Origin: Stagonosporopsis chrysanthemi
Taxonomy: Eukaryota > Ascomycota > Dothideomycetes > Pleosporales > Didymellaceae
Direction of reading: 5' to 3'
Length of the DNA: 64,000 nucleotides
Assembly (NCBI GenBank): GCA_022560025.1
Contig: JAFISE010000005.1
Span: forward strand, 353,720-417,719
Each line of letters opens with the position of its first letter. Positions within the stretch are counted from its first letter, which is position 1. Both the position numbers and the translations under genes were made by a program. The notes under the pieces were generated by a model that was not told the DNA's origin, searched no databases, and saw only the letters and a list, made by a program, of their open reading frames with translations. This document shows, in pieces, positions 33,009 to 44,239 of this stretch.

Positions 33009-33890
33009 GGCGGTGTATGGCTGCGTGCGGCTGCGTCGTCTTGAGTCGTGAACAGGGACTCGGAGGACGGATGTGCTGTCGGCGCTGGGCTCTCGCGTGG
33101 CGATGCGCGCAAAAGCCCAGGCTAGCGTCAGAATCGTTAGATCCTCCCCGGCTGCTACCGCCGAGAGCAGGCCTCAGCACGGGCGCCGCACGGCTACGAC
33201 GTACTGTGTACGACTGGTTACTGCGGTTTGCTGGCATCACCCCGGCCACGCCAGGCCGTGGGCGTCGCTTGCACATGAAAGCAATCTTGCAAACTCGTCG
33301 ACGTCGGCGTCTGCGCCTGTCAAAATTACCGCGGCTCCATGCGCGCAGCGGCGGCCAGGAACAGGCCGCAAGACGCCGCCGCAGGGCCACTGGCGTCAAG
33401 TGGGAGTCCAGTCCAGTCGAGCCACCGGCCCGGCCGAACGCGGACTAGCGCCGTGTGCGCATGCAACGGCTGTCGAGCAGCAAGCCATCCAGGCCCATCG
33501 TCGATGCCGGGGGATCCCACTTTGGCAGGCCTCCACTGGGCGCACACAACACCATGATGATGCTGCTGCTGCTGGGAGAGCTAAGCGAGGCCCGCCCGCC
33601 CAGGAAGGGATCGTGCGCCGGGCGGCCCCGAATAAGACAAAAGACAGACGCGCACGCAGAGTGCTAGTGGTGCGGGTGCTGCTGCCCTTCGTTCCGGTTG
33701 TCTGCTCCGCGGATACCAGGAACACAGAGTACAACTGCGGACAGCGAGCGTCGAGAATCCGCTCTGTACCGCTCTGTACCGCCCAGTACACCTCGATTCC
33801 CCCGCCCTGACACCCCGAGGCCGGCCGCTCCCCCCCCCAGTGTGCGCAGCCAAGAGAATGGTAGGGTGAAGACCGCAGACTTGAGCAAGC
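33009..33890. promoter_or_regulatory. GC-rich divergent promoter region
   Basis: About 880 GC-rich bases between DUF2011 (minus) and the histidine kinase (plus). Long open frames on both strands here reflect the lack of AT-rich stop codons; none has recognisable protein content. Confidence 0.5.
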
Positions 33891-36800
33891 ATGCCAGTAC
33901 TGTCCTGGCCCGAGGCTGCACGAGAGCGCGACCTCCAAAGGTGGGTTTTCCAGCTGCTAGCTAGCGTGGGCCGGCGCGCTGTCAGCCACAGTGAATGCTA
34001 TGCTGACAAAGGGTGTCTGCCTGCAGATACTACCGCCCATGGCTCGACGCGCAGAGCCTCGTCGACAGCACTGTCGGTATTGGCGAGACGGGCCTTAACA
34101 AAGTCGGCTATCGCCCAGAGGCCTCGCGCGACAAGAGCCTGACGGCTTTTGCCCAGCTCGCTGCCTTCCGCCTCAATGTCCGCCGCTGCATGGTCTCGCT
34201 GATCGACTCGAACCGCCAGTACATCCTCGCCGAAGCCACCAAGACGGTCTCGCTGTTCGAAGCCCAGGCAGAGCGCCCCGAAGACGACGTCTGGCTGGGC
34301 AATGCCGTGCTCAACAAGACCGACGCCGTGTGCTACCACACCTTCTCGTCGACCTACACGGCCAAGGAACAGAACGGCGACACCTTCACGGCCGAGTGCA
34401 TGGTCATTCCAGATTGTCGCCAGGATCCCCGCTTCGCCCACAAGGACTATGTCAAGAACGAGCCTGGTGTGCGTTTCTACGCCGGCGTGCCTATCGTCAC
34501 CAAGGCTGGGCATCGTATCGGGGGTACGTCCTTCACCTAGTCCACAATCTCCGCCGTGCTGACCACAACACAGTCTACGCCGTCTCTGATGAGCGGCCTC
34601 GCGAGGGTCTCAGCGCCGCCGACATGCGCTTCATGCAGGACGTTGCCGCGGCCGTCATGGAGCACCTTGAGCTTGCCAAGAATAGCGACGACCGACTCAA
34701 GGGCGAACGCATGGTGCGCGGTCTGCAGCAGTTCATCGAGCGGTCTTCAGTCGCCGACATGAGGGACGAAGCTGGACCCAGGATGTCGACTATGGAGCGC
34801 CAGACCGAGAACGCACGCCTCCAAACCCTCGAAGAAGACGAGGCGCCCGGCACGGTAACCCCCTCGACCGCTGCCAAACACGCTCAACGCAAAGCACATG
34901 CCGAATCAGACACCGCTCGCGTCTTCCACAGGGCAGCACGGATAATGCGCCAGTCAACCATGGCCGATGGCGTAGTCTTCTTCGACACATCGGCCGCCGG
35001 TATCAAGGGTGGTCTCTACGACGATGGCAGCTCACCGACAAGCAGTGATGAGACGAATAACACCACCGACTTCGACACTGCTGATTCGACAGCAACCGCC
35101 CGACGCCGTAGGCGAGCAAAAGTCTCGTTTGACACAGAAGCAGCAGAAGCGAAAAACGCAAACGCCGACTCTGACAGCAAGGCTTGCCCTGTGGTTGGCC
35201 TTTCGTTACGCCAAGGTGGTGCGACAATTGCCCAAAAGGACTTTGCGTTCAACGAAGCAGCCATGGAACGCTACATTCACCGCTATCCCTACGGCAAATT
35301 CTTCAACTACAACGAAGATGGAGCCGGTATCAACTCGAGTGACGAGAAGTCGGAACGCTCCGAGACAGATCAGTCAGATCGCACCGCAACCTCACCTAAT
35401 GGTCCGACTGGAAGGAGGAAACGGAGAGAAAGGTTCATCCCTACCGAGTTCTTGAAGGTTCTGCCTGACGTGCGGACACTCATCTTCTTGCCTTTGTGGG
35501 ATCCCTCCTCAGAGCGATGGGTTGCTGGAGGGTTCATCTGGACGACTCAAGCTGGAAGGCTGATGAGTCCCGAGAACGAGCTACCCTACCTCCAAGCCTT
35601 TGGCAACAGCATCACGAGTGAAGTGGCACGTCTAAGCGTACAGAAAGCAGACCGAGCAAAGACGACGTTCATTGCCTCCATTTCCCACGAGCTTCGATCG
35701 CCCTTACACGGAATCCTTGGCTCTGTAGAGTTTCTTCGTGACACCGTCGCCTCAGCATATCAGGAATCGTTGGTGTCTTCCATTGAGACTTGCGGTAAAA
35801 CGCTGCTGGATACCATCGATCACGTCTTGGATCATGCGAAAATTAACAAGCTTCGAAATACAGGCGCGCGGAGAAGACAACGCGGCGCCGAGGGTCGCGC
35901 GAGGAGATTGCCCTCCGATAATTCCATCCTCGGTGTCACAGCCGACTTTGACCTGGCCCAGCTGGTGGAAGAAGTCTGTGACACTGTCTGCGCTGGCCAC
36001 ACTTTCCGCCAAGTTCACAGGATCAACGCAGTTGCCACAGACGTCGGCATCGAGAAGAGCGGCGTGAGCGGGATCACAAGCGACGACTTCCCCACCGTGA
36101 ACGATGGTAAAGTCGTGATTGGCAAAGACAACGGATCTGTAATCGTTTCGCTGATTGTAGCGCCTTACGTTAGCTGGGCTGTTCGTTCTCAACCTGGCGC
36201 TCTTCGCAGAATCGTCATGAATCTGCTTGGTAATGCTTTGAAGTACACTGACTCTGGCTTCGTGGCTCTCAGCCTTGTCCAATCTGGGAGTACGTCACAA
36301 CACATGAACCTTTCCCTGACAGTAGAGGACTCGGGTCGAGGAATGTCTCCTGACTTCCAGAAGACCAAGCTGTTCTCGCCCTTCAGTCAAGAAGACCCAT
36401 TCGCATCAGGTACTGGACTAGGTCTCAGCATCGTCAAGCAGATTGTGGAATCTCTCAGGGGCGATATTACCGTCAAGAGTACCGTCAAGGTCGGCACTCA
36501 AATCAATGTTACATTACAACTACCTGTTGGCCAGAATGACTCTGCCAAGCTCACCCACAACTTTCTCACCGCTCCAGCGACACTCAAGGGAGCTTCCGTG
36601 AGCATCTTGTGCGAATGCGATTCGATTGGAGGTCAACGCGGGATGAAGGTCAAAGAGTCCATGCAGAATGCTTGTCAAGGATTCAACATGAATATTCTCG
36701 ATATCTACGACCCGAACCTTTCAAGTAAGAAGGTAGAATTCCTTTTGACAGACACACCATCTCTGGATAAATTGCTGCAGGAGTCGAGCTCGAGCTGGGT

Positions 36801-37691
36801 CAATGATACACCTCTCACTGTAGTGTGTGTCTGCACAGACACGGCTGAGAAAACAGCTCTAGAACGGCGACTTGGTAGGCAGATCGATGCTTTGGGTTGG
36901 ACGGCAGAGGTCCTCACTCAGCCGTAAGTTTAGCGTCATTCGATCCCAAAAAATGCTTTTACTGATATTCCTGTAGATGTGGACCCCGCAAACTTGCTCG
37001 CGCTCTGCTGCAATGCCAGAAACGCGCCGACAAGGCAAATAAAGACCGTCAAATCACTCGCTCTATGACCGCTCTGGGCCTACACGACCATCACACTCTT
37101 GCTCCCCCCGGCGCACTAACCGAAGATCATCGAAGCATCAGCGACAGCATCGCGGTCCAATCACCGCTTGAAGACTCAAGCATTACATTGTTTAGCTCAC
37201 CCTCGCCGCCTCCCGTACTTCCCTTCTCCTCGACAATCACCCCGCCTCAATCCGTTACGCCTTCTTCGCCTGGACCAGGAGAAGCCAACGAGTATTTCAA
37301 TCCACGCGTCCTACTCGTGGACGACAATGCCATCAACCTGAAACTATTGGTTGTGTTCGCCAAGCGACAGAAGCTGCGCTACTGCGAGGCGATGAACGGA
37401 CTCGAAGCATTCGAAACGTACAAGTCGGAAGCCCTGTCTACTACACCAGCCACGCGTCCCTTCGACTTCATCCTGATGGATATTAGCATGCCCATTATGG
37501 ATGGCCTGACTAGCACACGCAGCATCCGGAAGTTTGAGAAGGAACGCAATCTGCCGCGAAGCCACATCGTTGCTCTCACGGGGCTGGCCAGCGCGCAGGA
37601 CCAGCAAGACGCACAGGACGCCGGGGTGGACATGTATCTAGTGAAGCCTGTCAAGTTTGCCGACATTAAAAAGATCTTTGGGGGCCGGTAG
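33891..37691 (+). CDS. hybrid histidine kinase (GAF-HisKA-HATPase-REC)
   Basis: Four exons: 33891-33940, 34027-34523, 34574-36923 and 36977-37691; 1203 aa. The 50-nt first exon (MPVLSWPEAARERDLQR) splices to YYRPWLDAQSL. A GAF domain (about 40-230) contains RCMVSLIDSNRQYILAE and VRFYAGVPIVTKAGHRIG. The H-box FIASISHELRSPLHGILG carries His554. The ATPase domain has an N-box (MNLLGNALKYT), a G1 box (EDSGRGM) and GTGLGLSIVKQIV. The receiver domain has VLLVDDNAIN, the phospho-acceptor Asp1134 in ILMDIS, and the conserved Lys in LVKPVK. It is a soluble cytoplasmic sensor, with no membrane helix, feeding a phosphorelay (Ypd1 to Ssk1/Skn7). The domain order fits a GAF-type fungal group such as group X, which I could not confirm. 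Confidence 0.92.
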
Positions 37692-38700
37692 GAGTCGTCA
37701 TGCATGCTGAACGTGTCAAACGCGGGAATAGGAGTTTGCGGCGGGCGGGCGAAACGGGAATGCTGGGGTTAGTGGCGGGGAGTTCCTCTCATAGGCATCT
37801 TCTTGGGCGTTCTTTGCATGGTTATGAGCACACGCATTGGAGTTGGCTGGTCTAGCATTGCATGCGAGGTTCATGGAGAAAGAGTAAGATGTGTTCTTGT
37901 GCGATTCCACTCTACTATCGTGTTTGACCCTGTGGAGGAATTCAACGCACACTCCCCCTTGTGAACCCTGTCGGCGATTCAGACCCAACCTCCCATCATA
38001 CTGACCTCTCTCTCCACACCGATGGACCCACCGCTCCCTAAGAATCGCTACCATCAACAACGGTGCAAACACGCCCATATCCGACCTGCACGTCGAGATT
38101 GATCCCGCACGCCTGGGCGCTCCCAACCGGGTCCTCCATCTGGATACCGACCTTCTTTTTGAACCAACAGACCAGCTGAAAAGAGAGCATATGCGCCACA
38201 CATGTCTCCCAGCCCAACCCCTTATCCCGCAGACTTGTGCCGTGTACGGACAGACTACGCTTTGGGCATGCTTGACCGAGCACGCGCCGATGTTGGGCGT
38301 GTCTTTGGTGGACCAGCTTACCACTGTGCGAGTGTGGACTATTGGCTTGTCTTGAGGATTTGAATGCTAGGTTGTTCTCGAGATTTATTGACTTTTGCTT
38401 TGGAAATATGATCAAGCAGTCTGATGCATATGGCGGCCTACGGCGGCTGTGGTTGGGGATGATGTTTACACTTTCTGCTTGTATCTTGCAAAGCCTCTCA
38501 CCTCAACATTAATGGTAGCATCTACGCATTGGGAATATTTTGATGCTTCTCTGTTTTAGTGTTCTTTCTCAAGACGGAGCAATAAAGCCTGTCTATGTAG
38601 CATACCCGCCTCGCCTCTCAATGCGGTGCCTCGTGCTGTGACTGCCGGAGCACCCTGCGCCAGCTCGCTGGCGTGTTCTGGTCCTGATTCACCTACTCAT
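37692..38700. other. convergent intergenic region
   Basis: About 1 kb between convergent genes. Minus-strand frames at 37716-38324 and 38038-38415 have no recognisable content and no consistent start, so I list no gene. Confidence 0.45.
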
Positions 38701-39747
38701 CTACCGCACAGCCGTCCCGCTCTTGAAAGTCGCGCTCCCTTCATCCCACCCGTCTTGACCATACTTCCTATGCTTCCCACGCTGCTTGTGTCCCCCATCG
38801 TGCATGCTGTAACCGTCGTCCCTCCCGTACTCGCTATCCACATCTCGCTGGTCATACCCATACCCCGAATCCCGCGCCCTATCTCTCCGCCTCTCCTCCT
38901 TGCCCTCCCGGTACGCATCCCGATGTCGATGTCGCCCGGACTCTCTGTGCTCGCGCCCTTCTTCCCGGCCCTCGCGGTACGCGTCGCGGTGACGGTGCGA
39001 GCTGCCCTCTTCACTCTTGCTGCGCTTGTCCCGGGCGTATTTCCTGCCCCCCAGGCCTCCAATGATCAGCCCGGCCGCGGTACCCAGACCGGGAAACAGT
39101 GCGTCGCCGATGATACCTCCTGCTCCGGCGCCGAGAAACGTATCTCTACTATCGTGCGTTTTCTGGTGTGGCTTGCCCCGGCTGCTCCGAGAGCGGTCGT
39201 GATCGCGGTCGCTGTAGTCCGAATCGGAGTCCCTGTCTCGTGAGCGGTCGTAATCACGTGTACGGTCGCCTCTTTCACGATGGCGGCGTCTGCGCCGCCG
39301 AGCGTAATCGCTGTCTGATTCGAGAGGCTCTGAGCCGAGAGCAGTTGATGCCTGGTCCGCGAACTGGACTCGGGTGGGGGGTTGGGAGTGGCTGCGCACG
39401 TGCTGCAGAGGCGGGCCTAAATAACCGTTTGGCTGTCGTGGTGGAGGCGGAAAGTATAGCGCTGCTGTTCCTTGGGGTTCCTTCTCAGGATATGGCTGCT
39501 GTTGCTGTGATAAAGGCGGAGGGGGGTATGTTTGCTTCTGTTGTTGAGGCGCATACGGCGAATATGAAGGCGGTGGTGTATTGGCATAGGGCGGTGTGTT
39601 GTACTGCGGTCGCGGCCAGGGGTCGGCCTTCTGCTGAAATTGTGGTTGTCCAGGAGAGTACGCAGTAGGTGGATATCCAGTCGGTGGGCACTGATTATGG
39701 TGTTGTTGAGCTGCTTGGGTGCCTAGATAGTACTCGGCAGAAGCCAT
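38701..39747 (-). CDS. glycine-zipper protein, Pro/Gln-rich N-terminus
   Basis: Intronless, 348 aa from the ATG at 39747 (MASAEYYLGTQ); an in-frame ATG at 39798 would add 17 aa. The first 120 residues are Pro/Tyr/Gln-rich and disordered. An Arg/Ser/Asp-rich stretch (SRDRDSDSDYSDRDHDRSRS) follows. At about 204-235 lies a glycine zipper: FLGAGAGGIIGDALFPGLG then AAGLIIGGLGGRKY, which resembles the Rickettsia 17-kDa-type glycine-zipper domain and may insert in or pack against membranes. The tail is His/Arg/Glu-rich and contains a repeated HRHRDAYREG unit (two copies about 25 residues apart). Its role is unknown. Confidence 0.7.
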   Translation of the reverse strand: MASAEYYLGTQAAQQHHNQCPPTGYPPTAYSPGQPQFQQKADPWPRPQYNTPPYANTPPPSYSPYAPQQQKQTYPPPPLSQQQQPYPEKEPQGTAALYFPPPPRQPNGYLGPPLQHVRSHSQPPTRVQFADQASTALGSEPLESDSDYARRRRRRHRERGDRTRDYDRSRDRDSDSDYSDRDHDRSRSSRGKPHQKTHDSRDTFLGAGAGGIIGDALFPGLGTAAGLIIGGLGGRKYARDKRSKSEEGSSHRHRDAYREGREEGREHRESGRHRHRDAYREGKEERRRDRARDSGYGYDQRDVDSEYGRDDGYSMHDGGHKQRGKHRKYGQDGWDEGSATFKSGTAVR

Positions 39748-40433
39748 CTTGGTTGCAAACGAGTGTTGCTGAGTCTCTAGATATGGTTGCTGAGGCACGT
39801 AGGGTGGATGAGTGAGATGTGTAGGGATAGTGGGGCGTCGATCAGATCACAACGGGATCCACAGATAGTCGCTGTGTGCTGCTATGTATATTTGATTTGG
39901 AGGTCGAGATCTGGTCGGAAGCTTCGAACTACCAAGGCGGTAGAAAGTTCAAGAAACAGCGAACCAGGTTTGATAAGTGAGCTTTGGGCCCGTTGTCAAC
40001 GGTCGCGTGCAACAGTCACGCTCGGCTACAAATGATTCCATTCGTGACTTTGTACGTCATTCTTGTCAACAGATCAAAGTTTAGCGTCCGCAGCATGTCA
40101 GCCTCGGCCGGAGATCCCGGTGCGTGCGAACATGCAGGGATTGATGCTCCATAGAGACGGAGATCACTCATGACTCGTCTTAACATATGCGGAGGAGTCT
40201 CCGATGTCTGCGATCTTTCCAGACAGCTGCTGTCGACAAGACGTAGTCGCCACTGCACGAAAGGACTATGCAGAGACAATCATAGAGTCATACTCATGTT
40301 ACATGATGGTTGCTGCAACATACTGCCGGATACCCAGATTATCGCCACAAGCCAAGACAATGAAGCAGCGGATCCGAGCCAATCAAAACGGGTATCCGCC
40401 CATTACGCAGTATGCAGAATGCCTGGGCGCTCA
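39748..40433. other. intergenic
   Basis: About 690 bases between two minus-strand genes. No gene recognised; presumably the glycine-zipper gene promoter and the DUF2985 gene 3' end. Confidence 0.45.
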
Positions 40434-41876
40434 TCATGCCTTCGATACACCTTGACTGACAAGTGGCACATGCTGGGCACTGTGCGTTTCGACATCTGTC
40501 AGCCTGTGCTTGTCTTCCTTGCGCATGGGCACACCCTCCACTTTCTTGATCCGCTTCCCCTCGACGGCGATCATTATACCTGCAACACCTGCCACAATGC
40601 ATCCGAGGGCAACGAAGAGTCCAGTTGCCCAAGACGGTCGCTGGATGCGGTCGTAGTGCCACATGTAGAAGCAAAGTATAATTTGAAAAAATGTGTTTGA
40701 GGCATTCATCCACAGCACAAAATCCATCTTCCATGCAACCGTTGGCGAGGCACGAAAGCCCGTTGGTGGCGGATCGGGTATCTTGCTAGCCGGGATTGGT
40801 ATTGCTGGGTCATGAGGGTCGACGTTCGTAGCATCTGCGAGCTCAGGCAGTGTCTCTGAGCCAGCAAGCCTCCACCAGCCGCGGTGGTAGGCTGCGAGTC
40901 TTCGTATGCCAATAACCTTCTTCTGTTGATTTCTTCCAAGCCTCCAATGAGCCCACCAGTACAAGTCTCGGAAGCGCCATGGAGCAAGACCAAATCCGGT
41001 GACGCAGAAGAGCGCGTTGAGGATTTGTGAGTCAATCTCGACCCAGATCCTCCGAGGAGAATTGATGTCGTCGCAGGTTGGCGTGCACATAGCTGGTGCA
41101 GCGTTACATAGGAGCAAGAAGAGCATGCCTCCCCAGGCCACGACATTGAGAGCATAGATGGTGATCAAAAAGCCGGGAATGGTTAGAAACCACTTCCAGA
41201 ATGCTTTCAGGCCAATCGCGAGGGACTTGGTCCAGGGAAGCTTGGGAGGCGGTATGTACCCATTCGCGTACTATGCAGTAGTCAGTCATGGTGAACAGCA
41301 GCTAGTATGAAGGGTGTGGTTTACCTGGCCGGAGCTGCGTAATGGTTGGCGTACTGCAGTCTCTTCGCTTCTGTCGCTTACGTGTGATGTCCTAGGTTCC
41401 ATACCAGACTCAACATCCTTGACATCGTTCTGGCCATGATGGGTCCGAATGGGTTCGCGAGTCTCAAACGATGGCCGCTCTTCAGTAAGTGCTGGAAATG
41501 GCTCAACGCCCAGTTTCCCAGACGAGCCTTTGCGCTTGTTGCTAGGTCGCTCGTTGCTTCCCTGGCTGCCTCGACGGTGCTCGCGTTGTCTGTTGTCGTC
41601 CCAGCCTTCAGACCCATAGCTACCTCGCCTGATATCAACCAAACTAGGTGCTTTCGAGGCAACGCTGCCGGTAGCTGCCCACATGCCAGGGGGAGGGTCC
41701 GCGTCCATGAGTTTTATGCTGGCACTTCGTATGCGACTTGATGCTGATGAAGCATTGGTCGAAGTCCTTACGCGTTGTTTGCCTGTGATGCTATCGTGAA
41801 CACCATCAGGTTGCGGGAAGGGGACAGGAGTCGAGAAGTCTGCTGGCGATGTCGAATATGCACTTGGGGACGCCAT
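40434..41876 (-). CDS. DUF2985 membrane protein
   Basis: Minus strand, exons 41876-41325 and 41270-40434, 462 aa; the intron is phase 0 (GTAAAC donor, GCATAG acceptor). An ATG 21 bases upstream (41897) is in frame. The N-terminal 180 residues are Ser/Arg/Pro-rich and disordered. Exon 2 opens YANGYIPPPKLPWTKSL and leads into a helix (FLITIYALNVVAWGGMLFLLL). The DUF2985 core follows, with RRIWVEIDSQILNALFCVTG, RFRDLYWW, then DFVLWMNASNTFFQIILC and a last helix LFVALGCIVAGVAGIMIAV. DUF2985 proteins are fungal multi-pass membrane proteins of unknown function. The splice removes an early stop after SSGQ. Confidence 0.85.
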
Positions 41877-42513
41877 GGCGCTTCGGTCAAAACACAAATA
41901 AGGCGACTGCGCTTTTTGTAGTCCCGGGTAAATCGAAGCGCCTCCTGTTTGCGCGCCAGGTCGTCAGCCAAGCTTGGAAACGGTTGCTGGTGCAATTGGC
42001 GAGGCCCCTTGGCGCATCTACTTGTTGGGAATAATGGAAAGGGGATATAGCCAGTGCTGGCAGCAGGATACTGAGCCCTTGAGAGATGGTGGGAAGAAGA
42101 AATTCAACATGGTTGGGGGCTGGCTCTTTGTATGCAATGCGCGCAGTCGAGGCATCTCGCATTGGCTGAGCCATCTGGGGTAACTGCGGTAGAGCCATCA
42201 TCAGTGGCGCAGGGGCGGGGCCCACGAGAGGCCGCGAGGCCGTTTGCGCAGCAGACTAGTCGCGACTTTACGCGCATCTCGTACCCCAGCGTACATGTTC
42301 TCAACGTTTCATAACTACTTGATGTGCTATGTAATTGGCCATTTGTTGGCAGCTTCTTTCCTTTCTGTTGTTTCTGTATTCGTTTGTTCGTATTGCAGTA
42401 CCCGCTTGAAAATTCCAGCATATTGTAGATCCAGGTGCAGACTTTGCGCATCAAATGTACCAGCGCGCGATGTAAGAGAACTAGGCAAAAGGTACAAGTC
42501 GCGATCTTCACAT
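41877..42513. other. intergenic
   Basis: About 640 bases between two minus-strand genes. No gene recognised. Confidence 0.45.
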
Positions 42514-43149
42514 CTAGAGAAGAGTCCAAGCAGCACCAAACAAGATCGATACACCTGATAGACCCAAGGCCAGCATGAACGGTGTGTTGTCGCCCTTGAG
42601 AGATGGAGGCGCAGCCGCTGTTGTCTGCTCCGCAGGCGCAGAACCGGATGCACTGCTCGAAGCGCTTCCTGAGCCAGAAGAGGTTTCGATCGCACCTGTA
42701 GACTCAGGAGTTTCTCCCTGAGGAATCGACATGGCGGGGTCTGTGATTGTTGGTGTCGGTGATGGCTCAGACCCGACCGATGGAAGGGTTGCGACAGGCA
42801 GCGTCATTGTCTCATCTTCGAAGGTTACGTCACTTGGCGAGGGCAGTGGCACAGCATCGCTGCTGAAGGAAACGGCTGTGGGAACCGGCATGGGCACAGC
42901 ATCGCTGCTCAATGAAACGGCTGTAGGAACCGGCAGCGGCACAGCATCGGAGCAAACAGAACCTATCGCAGTGGTTAGTCAACCAGCCTGAAGGTACCAA
43001 GAGTCCATAGTTGGGCACAAACATGGTTCCTGTATGCATGCTTCATAGCAAACTGAACTCGAATCAGCTGGCGCAGAAGTCAGAGTAGTCTGCGCGGCGA
43101 CGGCGCTAGCCAATAGGAGCAGAGTGGAGCCAACGGTAGTGGAACGCAT
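42514..43149 (-). CDS. GPI-anchored Ser/Thr-rich wall protein
   Basis: Minus strand, exons 43149-43023 and 42962-42514, 191 aa. An ATG at 43170 is also in frame. A signal peptide (MRSTTVGSTLLLLASAVAAQ) is followed by a short Cys-containing head (SVCYEACIQEPC). A Ser/Thr/Pro-rich stalk contains three SSDAVP/VPTAVS units in tandem. The end is a Ser/Gly/Ala-rich spacer with a C-terminal hydrophobic helix (FMLALGLSGVSILFGAAWTLL), the pattern of a GPI-attachment signal. The intron has a non-standard donor, GTTTGT, with a good CTAAC branch; the alternative GTACCT donor would give a 35-nt intron, too short. It is probably a cell wall or plasma-membrane surface protein. Confidence 0.78.
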
Positions 43150-43477
43150 GGTCAAGGTCGTTGCAGTCACGCTTGATTTCAGTAGGTAGTGAATGGGCGA
43201 GGGACGCGACTGCAGTGCTTATATACGAGTGGAGTGACGAGCAGACCCGCCGGCTTCCTGGGCACAACAACGCTGCAGCCTGACCGCGGGACCGTCGCTC
43301 TTCACCAGTCAAGTCGCAGTCAAGTCGGCTTTCGTGGCCTAGTGGCTTAGCTGATCGACGCAGTTCTTCGCTCCTTCCCGAACTTGACGGCTAGACAGCC
43401 TCCTCACCTCGAAACTGACAGTTGCGACACATTGCACCGCCAATTGCCAGCCAGCGCCGAAATCCAACCCCTCCGCC
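43150..43477. promoter_or_regulatory. divergent promoter, wall protein / SEN15
   Basis: About 330 bases between divergent start codons. A TATATA-like stretch (GCTTATATACG) at about 43219-43225 may serve the minus-strand wall protein gene, about 70 bases before its start. No gene. Confidence 0.45.
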
Positions 43478-44068
43478 ATGACGACGCTTACCAGCACCGA
43501 AATGGCAGTCGCGCCTGCGCATGTGCAGATGTTTGTCGCAGACTCGGCCAAACTGTCCACTTCCACACACCTTCCCAGTTTGCATTCGCTCGCCCTCCAA
43601 ATCCTGCACAACCTCCAGCACCAGCACTACTGGACAGACCTCCGCATCCACACGCACTCGCCGCTCACCAAGGAAAAGGTGCCGCTGCCTCGCCCGCTTG
43701 TTTCAGGTCTGCCGCCACAGCGCCTCTACGTCCACCCCGACGAGCAGGTCGAGCTGCTGAAGGATGCTGACCGCCAGCGCAAGGCCGCCCAGGCAGCAGG
43801 CGAGAAGAGCGGTCTGGAGGTCAAGGCGCAGCCCGAGCGCGAGTGGGTACTGCCGACCAGACTGAATGAGCAGTGGACACTGCGCAGACTGGCTGAGATC
43901 TTCGACGACATCAGCATGGTGCCGCCTCAGGAAACTGCCACGGCCTCTGAGGCCCCAGCCAACCCTTGGAGGACAACGAAGAGAGTGGTGCTGGCCACGG
44001 TCGACACAGACAGTACGGTTGTCTACTACATTGTGCACGACGGCGTTGTGAAGCCTCGCCAGAACTGA
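43478..44068 (+). CDS. SEN15: tRNA-splicing endonuclease subunit Sen15
   Basis: Intronless, 196 aa, start MTTLTSTEMAVAP. The Sen15 domain covers most of the chain: LALQILHNLQHQHYWTDLRIH, PRPLVSGLPPQRLYVHPDEQ and the C-terminal strand VDTDSTVVYYIVHDGVVKP, which are hallmarks of this small structural subunit. In the nuclear or mitochondrial-surface heterotetramer, Sen15 pairs with Sen34 and supports cleavage of pre-tRNA introns; it has no catalytic triad of its own. The intron-bearing tRNA-Arg at 19080 in this window is a natural substrate of the complex. The domain is interrupted by an Ala/Lys/Gln-rich insert (about 100-125), common in fungal members. Confidence 0.9.
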   Translation: MTTLTSTEMAVAPAHVQMFVADSAKLSTSTHLPSLHSLALQILHNLQHQHYWTDLRIHTHSPLTKEKVPLPRPLVSGLPPQRLYVHPDEQVELLKDADRQRKAAQAAGEKSGLEVKAQPEREWVLPTRLNEQWTLRRLAEIFDDISMVPPQETATASEAPANPWRTTKRVVLATVDTDSTVVYYIVHDGVVKPRQN

Positions 44069-44239
44069 GCATGACTCACCTCACCTTACATGCTCGGCCT
44101 TGGGGGTCGTACGAAGAGGCACTATTAGTCTGTTTGACTACGTACAAAGAGGCATGGAGCTTGTAGTGGGCATATGTACACTGCTAACGTGCCATGCTTC
44201 CAGCTAACGCCTTCCAGCTTTCATGCTCTATTGTAAATC

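Noticed and set aside
33073..33810. 245-codon plus-strand frame and several opposing frames
   Set aside because: Very GC-rich DNA lacks stop codons by composition; Arg/Ala/Pro-rich content with no domain.
38038..38415. 125-codon minus-strand frame between convergent genes
   Set aside because: No recognisable motif and no splice support; lies in a 3'-3' intergenic region.
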